DNA of 18,418 nt, taken from positions 1-18,418 of the forward strand of contig DAIERH010000021.1 of NCBI GenBank assembly GCA_027346925.1, in the 5' to 3' direction. Numbering within the stretch: the first letter of the stretch is position 1; each line of letters begins with the position of its first letter. Shown here one piece after another: positions 1 to 6,784 of the stretch. The notes under the pieces are model-generated. The model saw only the letters and a program-made list of their open reading frames with translations. It did no database searches and was not told where the DNA came from. Both the position numbers and the translations under genes were made by a program. This DNA comes from Geobacter sp. Its GTDB lineage: Bacteria > Desulfobacterota > Desulfuromonadia > Geobacterales > Pseudopelobacteraceae.

Positions 1-454
1 GGCCGTCCAGCAGGCAATGCACGAAGACCTCCCCCACCCCCTCCCGCTTGGCCAGCTCCAGCAGGGCGTACAGGTGGGTGTTGTGGGAGTGCACCCCGCC
101 GTCGGAGAGGAGGCCTGCCAGGTGCAGGCGGCCGCCGCTGGCCTTGGTCCTGGCGATGCAGTCCAAAAGCACCGGGTTGATGAAGAAGTCGCCGTCAAGG
201 ATCGACTTGGTGATGCGGGTCAGGTCCTGGTACACCACCCGGCCGGCGCCGATATTCAAGTGTCCCACCTCGGAGTTGCCCATCTGGCCGTCGGGCAGCC
301 CCACGGCCATGCCCGAGGTATGCATCTGGACATGGGGATACTCGGCCAGGAGGCGGGTCAGGTTCGGGGTATTGGCCAAGGTAACGGCATTGTGCTCGGG
401 GTTGGGGTTGATCCCCCAACCGTCCAGGATCATCAGCAGCAGCGGTTTTTTCAT
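1..454 (-). CDS. gpmI: 2,3-bisphosphoglycerate-independent phosphoglycerate mutase, N-terminal part (runs off the window)
   Basis: Interconverts 3- and 2-phosphoglycerate in glycolysis/gluconeogenesis in the cytoplasm, using two Mn ions and a phosphoserine intermediate. About 151 of the roughly 510 residues usual for the family are present; the reading frame is open to base 1. The start ATG is at 454-452 and opens with MKKPLLLMILDGWG, whose Asp11 is the expected first metal ligand. The nucleophile motif MGNSEVGH follows, with Ser61 as the phosphorylated serine, and later HLNIGAGRVVYQDL and the LSDGGVHSH motif are visible. An AAAAGGAT ribosome-binding stretch lies just upstream of the ATG. It follows rlmH after 54 bp and probably closes the same transcript. 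The family call is firm; only the C-terminal part is unseen. Confidence 0.95.
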   Translation of the reverse strand, partial: MKKPLLLMILDGWGINPNPEHNAVTLANTPNLTRLLAEYPHVQMHTSGMAVGLPDGQMGNSEVGHLNIGAGRVVYQDLTRITKSILDGDFFINPVLLDCIARTKASGGRLHLAGLLSDGGVHSHNTHLYALLELAKREGVGEVFVHCLLDG

Positions 455-508
455 AAAAGAATCCTTTTCTTCTTACTATCTGTGTCGATACACATGCCTT
501 TACTGAGT

Positions 509-967
509 TTAATGGTGGTACGGCTCGCCATTCAAAATAGTAAACGCCCGGTAGATCTGCTCCAGCAGGAACACCCGCACCATCTGGTGGGTGAAGGTCA
601 TCCGGGACAGTGCCAGCAGCCTGCCCCGGCGGCGGAACTCCTCGGAAAAACCGTAGGCCCCGCCGATGGCAAAGGCCAGTTCAGGGACACCGCTGTCACG
701 CTGTTTGCCGATAAAGGCGGCCAGTTCAGGCGAGTCCATCTGCTCCCCCCTCTCGTCCAGCAGTACCAGGGTTGCAGTGGGCGGGATCTGCCGTTCCAGC
801 CGTTCGCACTCACGCCGCCGCATCTCCTCGGCCTCGGCCCCCTTCTCGTCGCGCACCTCGCACAACTCCAGGGCGCTGTAGCGCCGGATGCGGCCACTGT
901 AGTCGGCCAGCGCCTCCTTGACCCAGGCATCGCGGCTCTTGCCGACCCACAACACGCGGAGTTTCAA
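509..967 (-). CDS. rlmH: 23S rRNA (pseudouridine1915-N3)-methyltransferase RlmH
   Basis: SPOUT-class methyltransferase that uses S-adenosylmethionine to methylate pseudouridine 1915 in helix 69 of 23S rRNA on assembled ribosomes. The chosen start is the TTG at 967-965, giving 152 residues beginning (M)KLRVLWVGKSRD, close to the 155 residues of the E. coli enzyme. A longer open frame to 1033 only adds a low-complexity tail that overlaps rsfS. The conserved IGGAYGFS cofactor-knot motif and the family's C-terminal signature (HQMVRV, LLEQIYRA, ending GEPYHH) are all present. The TTG overlaps the rsfS stop as TTGA, so translation is probably coupled. It sits in the common nadD-rsfS-rlmH order, which groups ribosome-related functions. 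Identity is very secure; the non-ATG start is inferred from alignment length and the overlap. Confidence 0.95.
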   Translation of the reverse strand: MKLRVLWVGKSRDAWVKEALADYSGRIRRYSALELCEVRDEKGAEAEEMRRRECERLERQIPPTATLVLLDERGEQMDSPELAAFIGKQRDSGVPELAFAIGGAYGFSEEFRRRGRLLALSRMTFTHQMVRVFLLEQIYRAFTILNGEPYHH

Positions 968-1377
968 AAATCGTCCGCCTTGCGGGCCTTGCGTATCTCC
1001 TCCGGCAGTTCCAGTTCCGGCGCCATGCCCCACAATCCGTCCAGATCGTAATAGCGCCGGAGCGGCTCGTGAAAAATATGCACCAGCACGTCACCGTAAT
1101 CCATGACAATCCACTTCCCCTCGCTGACACCCTCCATATCCTGTACCTTGCCGTATTTCTTGAGCCCGGTGCGGATGCTGTCGGCTATTGCCTGGTTCTG
1201 CTTGTCCGAGGCACCCGAAATGATCACCAGGTAGTCGGCGATGGAGGAGACCCTGGAGATGTCCAGCACCCGGATGTCGAAGGCCTTTTTGTCGAAGGCC
1301 AGTTCTGCACACTTCCGGGCACGTTCACGGGCGGTCAGGGTCGGTTTTTCTGCTGCTTTCGTCCTTGTTACGGGCAT
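964..1377 (-). CDS. rsfS: Ribosomal silencing factor RsfS (Iojap/DUF143 family)
   Basis: Binds ribosomal protein uL14 on the 50S subunit and blocks subunit joining when nutrients are scarce. The protein is 137 residues. After a charged N-terminal tail of about 18 residues, the Iojap domain carries the recognisable segments VLDISRVSSIADYLVIISGAS, the helix around KQNQAIADSI, and the family signature WIVMDYGDVLVHIF followed by RRYYDLDGLWG. The start ATG at 1377 lies inside the end of nadD, giving a 10-bp overlap, and the TGA stop overlaps the rlmH start. The nadD-rsfS-rlmH arrangement is common in bacteria. The extended N-terminal tail is longer than in short homologues and may vary between relatives. 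Confidence 0.96.
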   Translation of the reverse strand: MPVTRTKAAEKPTLTARERARKCAELAFDKKAFDIRVLDISRVSSIADYLVIISGASDKQNQAIADSIRTGLKKYGKVQDMEGVSEGKWIVMDYGDVLVHIFHEPLRRYYDLDGLWGMAPELELPEEIRKARKADDF

Positions 1378-2018
1378 GCGTTATAGATCCTTTGCTCCTT
1401 GATATACGCCTCCACCGCGGGTGGGACGAGATAGGTGATGGAACGCCCGGCCGCGGCCAGGCGACGGATGGTACTGGATGAGATGTCCAACTGGCAACCA
1501 CTCAGGAAATGCACACGTTCCCCCGATTGGTGCGTAAGCCCGCGCGATGCCGCGTCATAGATGAATTCATCCCTGACGGCATCCGGCAGGGCCGACGGCG
1601 GGTCCGTGACCGGGCGGCCCGGCCGCTCGACCACGATCAGGCTGCATGTGCGGAAGATCTCGGCGAAGCGGTGCCACAGGCCGATCTCCAGGAACGAGTC
1701 GCTGCCGATGATGAAGAACAAACCGTCGCCGGGATGCTCGACACGGAAGCGGTCGATGGTGTCGATGGAATAGGACTTGCCCGCCCGCTGCCCCTCGATG
1801 TCGGACAACTCGAAGCCGGGATTGCCGGCAATGGCCAGGCGGACCATCTGGCAGCGCCGGGCAAAGGCGACCTCGCCAGCCAGCGGCTTGTGGGGTGGAT
1901 CGGCGGCCGGGACGAATACCACCCGGTCGAGGGCGCACTCCTCCCGCGCCTCTTCCGCGATCCGCAGGTGGGCAAGGTGTATGGGGTTGAATGTGCCGCC
2001 CATCAGGCCGATGCGCAT
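1368..2018 (-). CDS. nadD: Nicotinate-nucleotide adenylyltransferase
   Basis: Transfers AMP from ATP to nicotinic acid mononucleotide to make deamido-NAD, a central step of NAD synthesis in the cytoplasm. The 216-residue protein begins MRIGLMGGTFNPIHLAHL, containing the GxFxPxHxGH-type nucleotide-binding motif with the catalytic histidine pair. PPHKP follows near residue 43, and the C-terminal ISSSTIRR motif binds the ATP phosphates. Length and motif order fit NadD rather than PanC or CoaD relatives. It overlaps rsfS by 10 bp and follows gspN after 34 bp. In many relatives proA sits immediately upstream (general memory, not checked); here the type II secretion genes take that place. Confidence 0.96.
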   Translation of the reverse strand: MRIGLMGGTFNPIHLAHLRIAEEAREECALDRVVFVPAADPPHKPLAGEVAFARRCQMVRLAIAGNPGFELSDIEGQRAGKSYSIDTIDRFRVEHPGDGLFFIIGSDSFLEIGLWHRFAEIFRTCSLIVVERPGRPVTDPPSALPDAVRDEFIYDAASRGLTHQSGERVHFLSGCQLDISSSTIRRLAAAGRSITYLVPPAVEAYIKEQRIYNACP

Positions 2019-2052
2019 GTTCGCAGCCCTCTCACCGGTGGTGGATGTGGTG

Positions 2053-2895
2053 TCAGAGTATCTCCGGCTTCAGCAGCGTGCCCCTGATCGGCAGCCGGTA
2101 GACGCCGGGCGAGGCAGCGAATCTGGCCAACAGCATGAAGACCAGTTTCTGCTTCTCCAGGAACTCAGGCTTGGGCATGATCTCCAGCACCAGGTTGAGC
2201 GGCGCATTGGCCGCATTCGCCCCGCTGGGAATATCACCCGAGAGGCGCATGTAGATGCCCTCCCCTTGCAGGGTGAAACTCTCCAGGCGGACGTTGCCGT
2301 TCGTGACCCGCACCATCCCCTGGGAGCGCAGATTGGCTGCATCGGGCAAGGGGAAGGCTCCCAGCTTTACCCCGGAAAACTCCAGTTGCCTGATCTCCAG
2401 CTTCAACTCGCCGTTCAGCCCCTGGGGTCCCCGCGTCACGCTTCCCTCACTCCACAGGCTGCCGCCGGCCTTGGCGCCCAGAACCGTCTTGAAGAAAGGG
2501 ACTGCGGCCAGGCTGATGCCGTCGGCATGGAGTACAAGGGCCTTTTTGCCGGTCACGCCGTACTCCAGGTCAAGGCGGCCGCTTCCGATGGAGGCGGTTG
2601 CGGCGACCGTCACCCGGCCCTTCAGGAGCGACAGCAGCCCGAGTTGCAGCTTCAGCCGTTCGCAGCGGAGCAGCGCTCCCCGGTCGGAGGAGAGCAGCAG
2701 GTCATTCCATGCCAAGCCGGGCAGGATGGTCTTGTGGGCCCCGGGCGTCAAGGTCAGCCCCTGGGCGGCCAGTTGCTGGTTGATGACCGCGTTGACCCGC
2801 CCCATGGGAAAGAGGAGATAGGTAAAGACACCTAAGAGAAATCCTCCGGCAGCCAGGTAGGCGGCTATCTGGATCAGGCGTCGTTGCACCGTCAT
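2053..2895 (-). CDS. gspN: Type II secretion system protein GspN
   Basis: GspN is an accessory inner-membrane protein found in some type II secretion systems; its exact role is not settled. The 280-residue protein has one N-terminal membrane segment (about residues 7-32, rich in A, L, G and F) followed by a periplasmic domain of alternating beta segments with many short LxLxLG-like strands, typical of the AsmA/GspN-like beta-rich fold. The start ATG at 2895-2893 overlaps the stop of gspM as ATGA, so the two are translationally coupled. The position at the end of gspH-I-J-K-L-M-N strengthens the assignment, because the sequence alone is weakly conserved. There is a 34-bp gap to nadD. Confidence 0.85.
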   Translation of the reverse strand: MTVQRRLIQIAAYLAAGGFLLGVFTYLLFPMGRVNAVINQQLAAQGLTLTPGAHKTILPGLAWNDLLLSSDRGALLRCERLKLQLGLLSLLKGRVTVAATASIGSGRLDLEYGVTGKKALVLHADGISLAAVPFFKTVLGAKAGGSLWSEGSVTRGPQGLNGELKLEIRQLEFSGVKLGAFPLPDAANLRSQGMVRVTNGNVRLESFTLQGEGIYMRLSGDIPSGANAANAPLNLVLEIMPKPEFLEKQKLVFMLLARFAASPGVYRLPIRGTLLKPEIL

Positions 2896-3439
2896 TTTGC
2901 GGTTCCGGGAGCCGGCTTCAGCAGGGCAAAGGTCAATGCCAGGTCACAACGGGAGGGGTCATCGAAGCGTATCCGCAGGTTGGCCTTTTTCACCACAATG
3001 GGCCGGCTCCCTTTCTCCAGGCGGTACACCAGGTTGATCGCCTCGTTGAGCGTCAACCCCTCGATGCGTACGTCGGCGGCGTCCTCGACGTAGCCGACGT
3101 GATCTTCGCCCTTGACCGGCGTTATCTTGAGTCCCTTGCCCTTTATGCCGATCTCCTCGATGACCTTGCCGGTGAATCATCGGGGCGCACCGAGGCCATC
3201 CGCCCCTTGAGCAGATCGGATGACATCTTGGCCGTACGGTAGGTCAACTTGAGCGACATCAACTCTTTGAGCACCGCCTCGCGCGCCGCGCGCTTCCGCT
3301 CCAGTTCCGCCGTCTGTCCTGCCAGAAGCGACCACAGAAGCGTGGCAACCAGCACGGCGATCAGGCCATACCCGGTCCACAGCCGTGTGCGGCTGTCCAG
3401 GTTGCGCCAACGGTCAAGGAGTTCCGTGAGGATGCTCAT
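2892..3439 (-). pseudogene. gspM: Type II secretion system protein GspM, interrupted by a frameshift
   Basis: GspM is a small bitopic inner-membrane protein that partners GspL in the secretion platform. The first frame starts ATG at 3439, has a membrane segment at about residues 23-41 and a coiled region rich in K, R and E, then runs into a TAA at 3145-3143 after 98 residues. The last about 14 residues of that frame look non-native. The missing C-terminal domain is readable in the -1 frame from about 3176 to the TGA at 2894-2892, starting TGKVIEEIGIKGKG and ending ALLKPAPGTAK; it has the expected alternating strand/helix pattern. The total span of 548 bp is one base short of a 182-codon gene. 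The C-terminal frame is preceded by TGA at 3179-3177 and has no evident start of its own. Overlap with gspL (4 bp) and gspN (ATGA) is intact, so either a recent mutation or a sequencing error is likely. The name rests mainly on position between gspL and gspN. Confidence 0.8.
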
Positions 3440-4749
3440 TTCTTCACCTCCTTGAGCGCGCCGGATAATGAAAAGGTAACGCCGCCGTCGGGCCGGCTCT
3501 TGACCTCACCCAGTTCAATGGTCGCCATCTGCGGGGTCAACGAGGCCTTGAACTCATTGACGGCCTGGGCCGAACGGGCATCCCCCTTGACCCGCAGGGT
3601 GCTCCCATCCAATTCCGCCTCGTAGAGCCCATTGATGGTGGTGCCTTTTGCCTCTGCCATCAATTTGAGCACATCCAGAAAACCGGCGCTGGTCTGCACC
3701 GCCGACATCTTTCTGATCTCCCCCTTGACCTCTGCCACCTCGTCGACCGCCTTGGTGCGTGTCGGGAAGATTTCCCGGTAGATGGCGGAAATGGAACTGT
3801 TCACCGATTTGAGGTCGGTGCGGAGCGCGCGGTACTGCAGGCCTTTGTGCACAAACAAAAGCAGCACCGTCAGCACGGCAAGCGCGGCGGTCTGTATCAG
3901 CTGTTTCCTGATCTTCAGGTCTCCCGCCGTCCAGGCCAGATCACCGCGGCGGAAGTCGGGCAGCGCCCCGCCATGACAGGCCCGCGCCACCGCATACAGT
4001 CCGGCCAGGTTCTGAAAGGTCTCCTCATTCCTGAACAGATGCCCCAGTTCCTCCGGCAGTTGCAATCGCTCCACCTCCAGCGGTAGCCCATCCAGTGCCG
4101 CAAGGGTGCCGGCCTGCGGCCCGAAGACGACCAGGCGGGAAGGGAGCGGCATGCCAGACACTTCCAGCGCCATCAGGGTGGAGGTCAGCTGTTTGTCCGG
4201 CTCTGCCCCGTTAAAGGAGCGGCCGAACGACAGATGGCCTTCCGTGATGACAGCCAGGGCGCTCCCGTCGCACACGGCGCAGTCGGCTGTAATGCCGGGC
4301 AGGAAATGCCACGCGAACGGGGCAGCGCTGACGACTTGCGGCTCGATACCTGCATCCCTGAAGATGGCGATACCATGGGCAATATCCGTTCGTTTTGCCC
4401 ACAATGCCAGGTAAGCGCCGCGCGCGGAAGGGACTGCATCAAAAATCGCCTCTTCCACCGGCAGGGCGATCTCCCCCTGCAGATGGGCAGGCAGAATCTC
4501 GCGTACCTTGCGCAGATCGGTAAGCGGCAGTTCCACGGATCGCAGGGCGAACAGCGATGGGCTAAGGCAGAGGACGACGCGCGGCGAACCGTTGCTCCCC
4601 TCCGCGATCTGGGTGGCGACGCTGGCGAGGGTATGTTCCTCATCCAGAGTAAATACAGCCGCTCCACCAGAAGTGGCGGATCGGCCGGTAACCTCGAACC
4701 GCGCGGCGGTCACACGGCTGTCCTCAACCTGAATGATCAGATATTCCAT
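3436..4749 (-). CDS. gspL: Type II secretion system protein GspL (PilM/PilN-like)
   Basis: GspL links the cytoplasmic ATPase GspE to the inner-membrane platform and the pseudopilus. The 437-residue protein has an actin-like cytoplasmic domain (about residues 1-245) beginning MEYLIIQVEDSRVTAARFE. A membrane helix lies at about residues 284-303 (the ALAVLTVLLLF stretch), then a coiled segment, and a periplasmic ferredoxin-like domain to the end. The architecture is the fused PilM-PilN type. Its stop overlaps the gspM start by 4 bp (ATGA), while 33 bp separate it from gspK. The N-terminal half is less conserved than in enterobacterial GspL, but the domain order and neighbours leave little doubt. 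Confidence 0.9.
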   Translation of the reverse strand: MEYLIIQVEDSRVTAARFEVTGRSATSGGAAVFTLDEEHTLASVATQIAEGSNGSPRVVLCLSPSLFALRSVELPLTDLRKVREILPAHLQGEIALPVEEAIFDAVPSARGAYLALWAKRTDIAHGIAIFRDAGIEPQVVSAAPFAWHFLPGITADCAVCDGSALAVITEGHLSFGRSFNGAEPDKQLTSTLMALEVSGMPLPSRLVVFGPQAGTLAALDGLPLEVERLQLPEELGHLFRNEETFQNLAGLYAVARACHGGALPDFRRGDLAWTAGDLKIRKQLIQTAALAVLTVLLLFVHKGLQYRALRTDLKSVNSSISAIYREIFPTRTKAVDEVAEVKGEIRKMSAVQTSAGFLDVLKLMAEAKGTTINGLYEAELDGSTLRVKGDARSAQAVNEFKASLTPQMATIELGEVKSRPDGGVTFSLSGALKEVKK

Positions 4750-4782
4750 GAATAACCCCTGCTTGTTACGTAAACTGCCCGA

Positions 4783-5712
4783 TTAGTATTCCTGCCACGA
4801 CAGAGGAGGAGGTGCTACCATCCCGTTTGGTGAAACACTATAAACCGCATCTATAGTACGGGCAGAGTCGTTAACCCGTGCCACAGAGGTTATTCTGAAG
4901 GCAGTTCCAAATGTTTGAAGGTTGTTCGTCAAGTTCAGTTGTCCTCCACTAATCTGGAGAACTTCACCAACATTTTTAAACGGCCGTTTCTCAATAAGTT
5001 TGCTCGCGTTACTATAATTTTCGCTGTTGTCGTTAATAAGTGCGGCTACAACCTCTATTGGGGCGGTATTGATGTTAATCCGCGCCGCCGCAATACCGAT
5101 GCCCGAGTTAGAAGGATAAATTGTTACGAACGGGCGTAATTTGGCGATAATCTCCGGTGTAAATCCCTTGATAAGTGACAACTCGTCCAAAGTAAACAGC
5201 GGCCCGTATCGTGGCGTATATGGTGGGTGCTGGCTTTGGTAGTATGCCTTTCCTACACCGCGCAACGGGGCATGACCCTCGGGGTTAACCCACTCTGCCA
5301 GGGCGGCCCAGCAATCCTCGGGGATTCCCAACCTCGTACCCAGCTGCTGCAATAATCCATTAGTAAAAACAAATTGAGCCGACTCTGAAGTTCCTATCAA
5401 CTGATTGAGGTTTATCTTTCCGGTCTCGTCTACCACACGAATCCCAATTGAACCGACCTCATCATTTCGTGTGATCGGTTGTGCCCACATATCGGCCTGT
5501 TGCGGCGATTGCCCTGGCTGGCTCACTTGAAGCAGTTTCAGGGCTGCGTCGATCCCGGACGCCGCCAAAAGCGACGCCTGCTGGCCGTCGCGGAAATCCC
5601 GGCTGAGCGAGGTATCCACGGAAACCTGATGGATCAGTTCAGCCGTCAGCGCCACCATCAGGGCGGTAACCACCAGGGTCAGCACTAGGGCAAAGCCCCT
5701 CTCGCCCCTCAT
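4783..5712 (-). CDS. gspK: Type II secretion minor pseudopilin GspK
   Basis: GspK is the large minor pseudopilin expected at the very tip of the pseudopilus in complex with GspI and GspJ. The 309-residue protein starts MRGERGFALVLTLVV; prepilin peptidase should cut after Gly6, leaving Phe at +1. There is no Glu at +5, which is the known peculiarity of GspK. A large alpha-helical insert follows, with PLFTLDELSLIKGF and the family's NINTAP segment near residues 210-216, matching the T2SSK helix-hairpin-helix-like repeats. It overlaps gspJ by 4 bp. Base composition is unusual: hand-counted 60-bp blocks between about 4801 and 5460 are mostly 38-48% G+C, against about 67-70% in sampled blocks of gspL and gspJ. 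Confidence 0.93.
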   Translation of the reverse strand: MRGERGFALVLTLVVTALMVALTAELIHQVSVDTSLSRDFRDGQQASLLAASGIDAALKLLQVSQPGQSPQQADMWAQPITRNDEVGSIGIRVVDETGKINLNQLIGTSESAQFVFTNGLLQQLGTRLGIPEDCWAALAEWVNPEGHAPLRGVGKAYYQSQHPPYTPRYGPLFTLDELSLIKGFTPEIIAKLRPFVTIYPSNSGIGIAAARININTAPIEVVAALINDNSENYSNASKLIEKRPFKNVGEVLQISGGQLNLTNNLQTFGTAFRITSVARVNDSARTIDAVYSVSPNGMVAPPPLSWQEY

Positions 5713-6326
5713 GGACCTATCATCCGGGGGGTCGCGTAGACGGAAAACTCTACCGGCGCGCCCTCCTCGTCAAACTGTATCGTAATGCGCAGCAATTTGG
5801 GCAAGATGCCGTTCAGGGCCGTGTCCCAACTTTTGACCCACTTCGAGCCGTCGAAACACTCCACCAGAAAAGAACTGATATGCTCCATCTGGGGATAGAC
5901 CGGTACGGTCCCGGAAGGAAAAAACAGGTCCTGCTCCTGCCGAGTCAGAATCTGTTGCTTGTCCTTTTCCAGCATGCGGTACTGGACATCGATGATGCCG
6001 GATTCCGGGCGTGTCAGCCCCGAAGGGGGCGACAGGGTGGTTAATTCCAGGTTTGAGGCCGGCTTGCCGAAATTATCTCGGTCCTCGACCACGAAACGGA
6101 GCCGATTATCAAAACGGTTATACACTGCGGAAGATATCTCGCGGCGCAACAGATCAAGGGTGGCCCCCAGTTCCCGCCGCGCCTCCATCCCCTCGGACGC
6201 CCGGTCCCTGGCGCGGATAACGGCAAAGTAGCTTCCGTAGAGCGCCGTCATGAGAACGGCCAGCAGCACCAGGGCGACCAGCACCTCCAGGAGGGTGAAA
6301 CCCCTATTTGAGGATATAGCGTTCAA
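5709..6326 (-). CDS. gspJ: Type II secretion minor pseudopilin GspJ
   Basis: GspJ joins GspI and GspK in the tip complex of the pseudopilus. The class III signal is NRG/FTLLEVLVAL with Glu at +5, followed by a hydrophobic helix and a beta-rich C-terminal domain. I chose the TTG at 6326-6324 as start because GGGAGG sits 6 bases before it; this gives 205 residues and a 9-residue leader. The alternative is a GTG at 6353, which would give 214 residues and an 18-residue leader but has no obvious ribosome-binding site. Either start overlaps the end of gspI (by 23 or 50 bp), and the stop overlaps gspK by 4 bp. Length is normal for the family. The start choice is an inference; the family call is firm. 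Confidence 0.92.
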   Translation of the reverse strand: MNAISSNRGFTLLEVLVALVLLAVLMTALYGSYFAVIRARDRASEGMEARRELGATLDLLRREISSAVYNRFDNRLRFVVEDRDNFGKPASNLELTTLSPPSGLTRPESGIIDVQYRMLEKDKQQILTRQEQDLFFPSGTVPVYPQMEHISSFLVECFDGSKWVKSWDTALNGILPKLLRITIQFDEEGAPVEFSVYATPRMIGP

Positions 6327-6663
6327 GCGCAACCTCCCGCTTATCGCTATCACGTCGCACCCGCACCACCAGTTTCTGTAGCATGGGAATCTCCGTCGGA
6401 AACAATTCGGCCTGCCAGGTCAACTCCGGATGGGCCGGAGCCAGGGTGCCATTGCTCTTCTGCACTATCTGGCCCTGCTGTTCCAGCTCGGCCATCCTGG
6501 CCCTGGCCAACAGGGTGAATGCCGTATTGTCGCGCTCGCTGGAAAGGATTCCGAGCTGGAAGTTGACCGCCCCCAGTACGGTGATGATGACGCTCGCCAT
6601 TATGGCCAGTGCCACCATCACCTCCAGCAGGGTGAAACCTTTGAGGCTCTTGCGAAACGTCAT
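6304..6663 (-). CDS. gspI: Type II secretion minor pseudopilin GspI
   Basis: GspI nucleates the minor pseudopilin tip with GspJ and GspK. The protein is 119 residues from the ATG at 6663, beginning MTFRKSLKGFTLLEVMVAL: an 9-residue leader ending in Gly, Phe at +1, Glu at +5 and a long hydrophobic helix. A short globular domain ending EVALERYILK follows. The open frame continues upstream to 6813, but that extension (rich in Arg, Cys and Ser) is translated from an intergenic repeat and does not resemble a pseudopilin. Oddly, no clear Shine-Dalgarno sequence precedes the ATG; the repeat ends about 12 bases away. Family and length are normal for GspI. Confidence 0.92.
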   Translation of the reverse strand: MTFRKSLKGFTLLEVMVALAIMASVIITVLGAVNFQLGILSSERDNTAFTLLARARMAELEQQGQIVQKSNGTLAPAHPELTWQAELFPTEIPMLQKLVVRVRRDSDKREVALERYILK

Positions 6664-6675
6664 GAGAAGACCGGG

Positions 6676-6725
6676 ATGCACGGCGCAAGCGAGCAAGGAA
6701 GCGCGTACCCGCATGTACGTTGAGC
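6676..6725 (-). repeat. Hairpin-containing intergenic repeat, copy A (gspH-gspI gap)
   Basis: Read on the minus strand this 50-bp element starts GCTCAACGTA and ends GCGCCGTGCAT. Between these ends a short hairpin CGTAC-6-GTACG (plus positions 6704-6708 and 6715-6719) is followed by a CGC/TTGCTCGCTT stretch. The same two end sequences, in the same order and flanking another hairpin, occur on the plus strand at 8395-8464. It occupies part of the 121-bp gap between gspH and gspI. No transposase is visible. I infer a short dispersed extragenic repeat family; only two copies can be seen here. Confidence 0.6.
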
Positions 6726-6784
6726 TTTCGCGCGAGCGACACCACAGCAGACCGGTACCGCAGCAGTTATGCGAGGGCCTACCC

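Noticed and set aside
17..1051. 344-codon open frame on the plus strand
   Set aside because: It lies opposite gpmI, rlmH and rsfS, which are firmly identified; its composition (Q, H, G, P, A-rich) is typical of an antisense frame in high-G+C DNA.
1777..2835. 352-codon plus-strand open frame
   Set aside because: Antisense to nadD and gspN with low-complexity Gln/Arg/Ala-rich sequence and no recognisable domain.
2959..3180. 73-codon minus-strand frame starting at ATG 3180 within gspM
   Set aside because: It is a third frame, different from both the N-terminal and the C-terminal gspM frames; its Arg/Gly/Gln-rich translation is out-of-frame reading.
3143..3180. Programmed -1 frameshifting in gspM
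   Set aside because: No X-XXY-YYZ heptamer or long homopolymer lies in the interval where the shift must happen, and no obvious stimulatory structure was seen; mutation or sequencing error is simpler.
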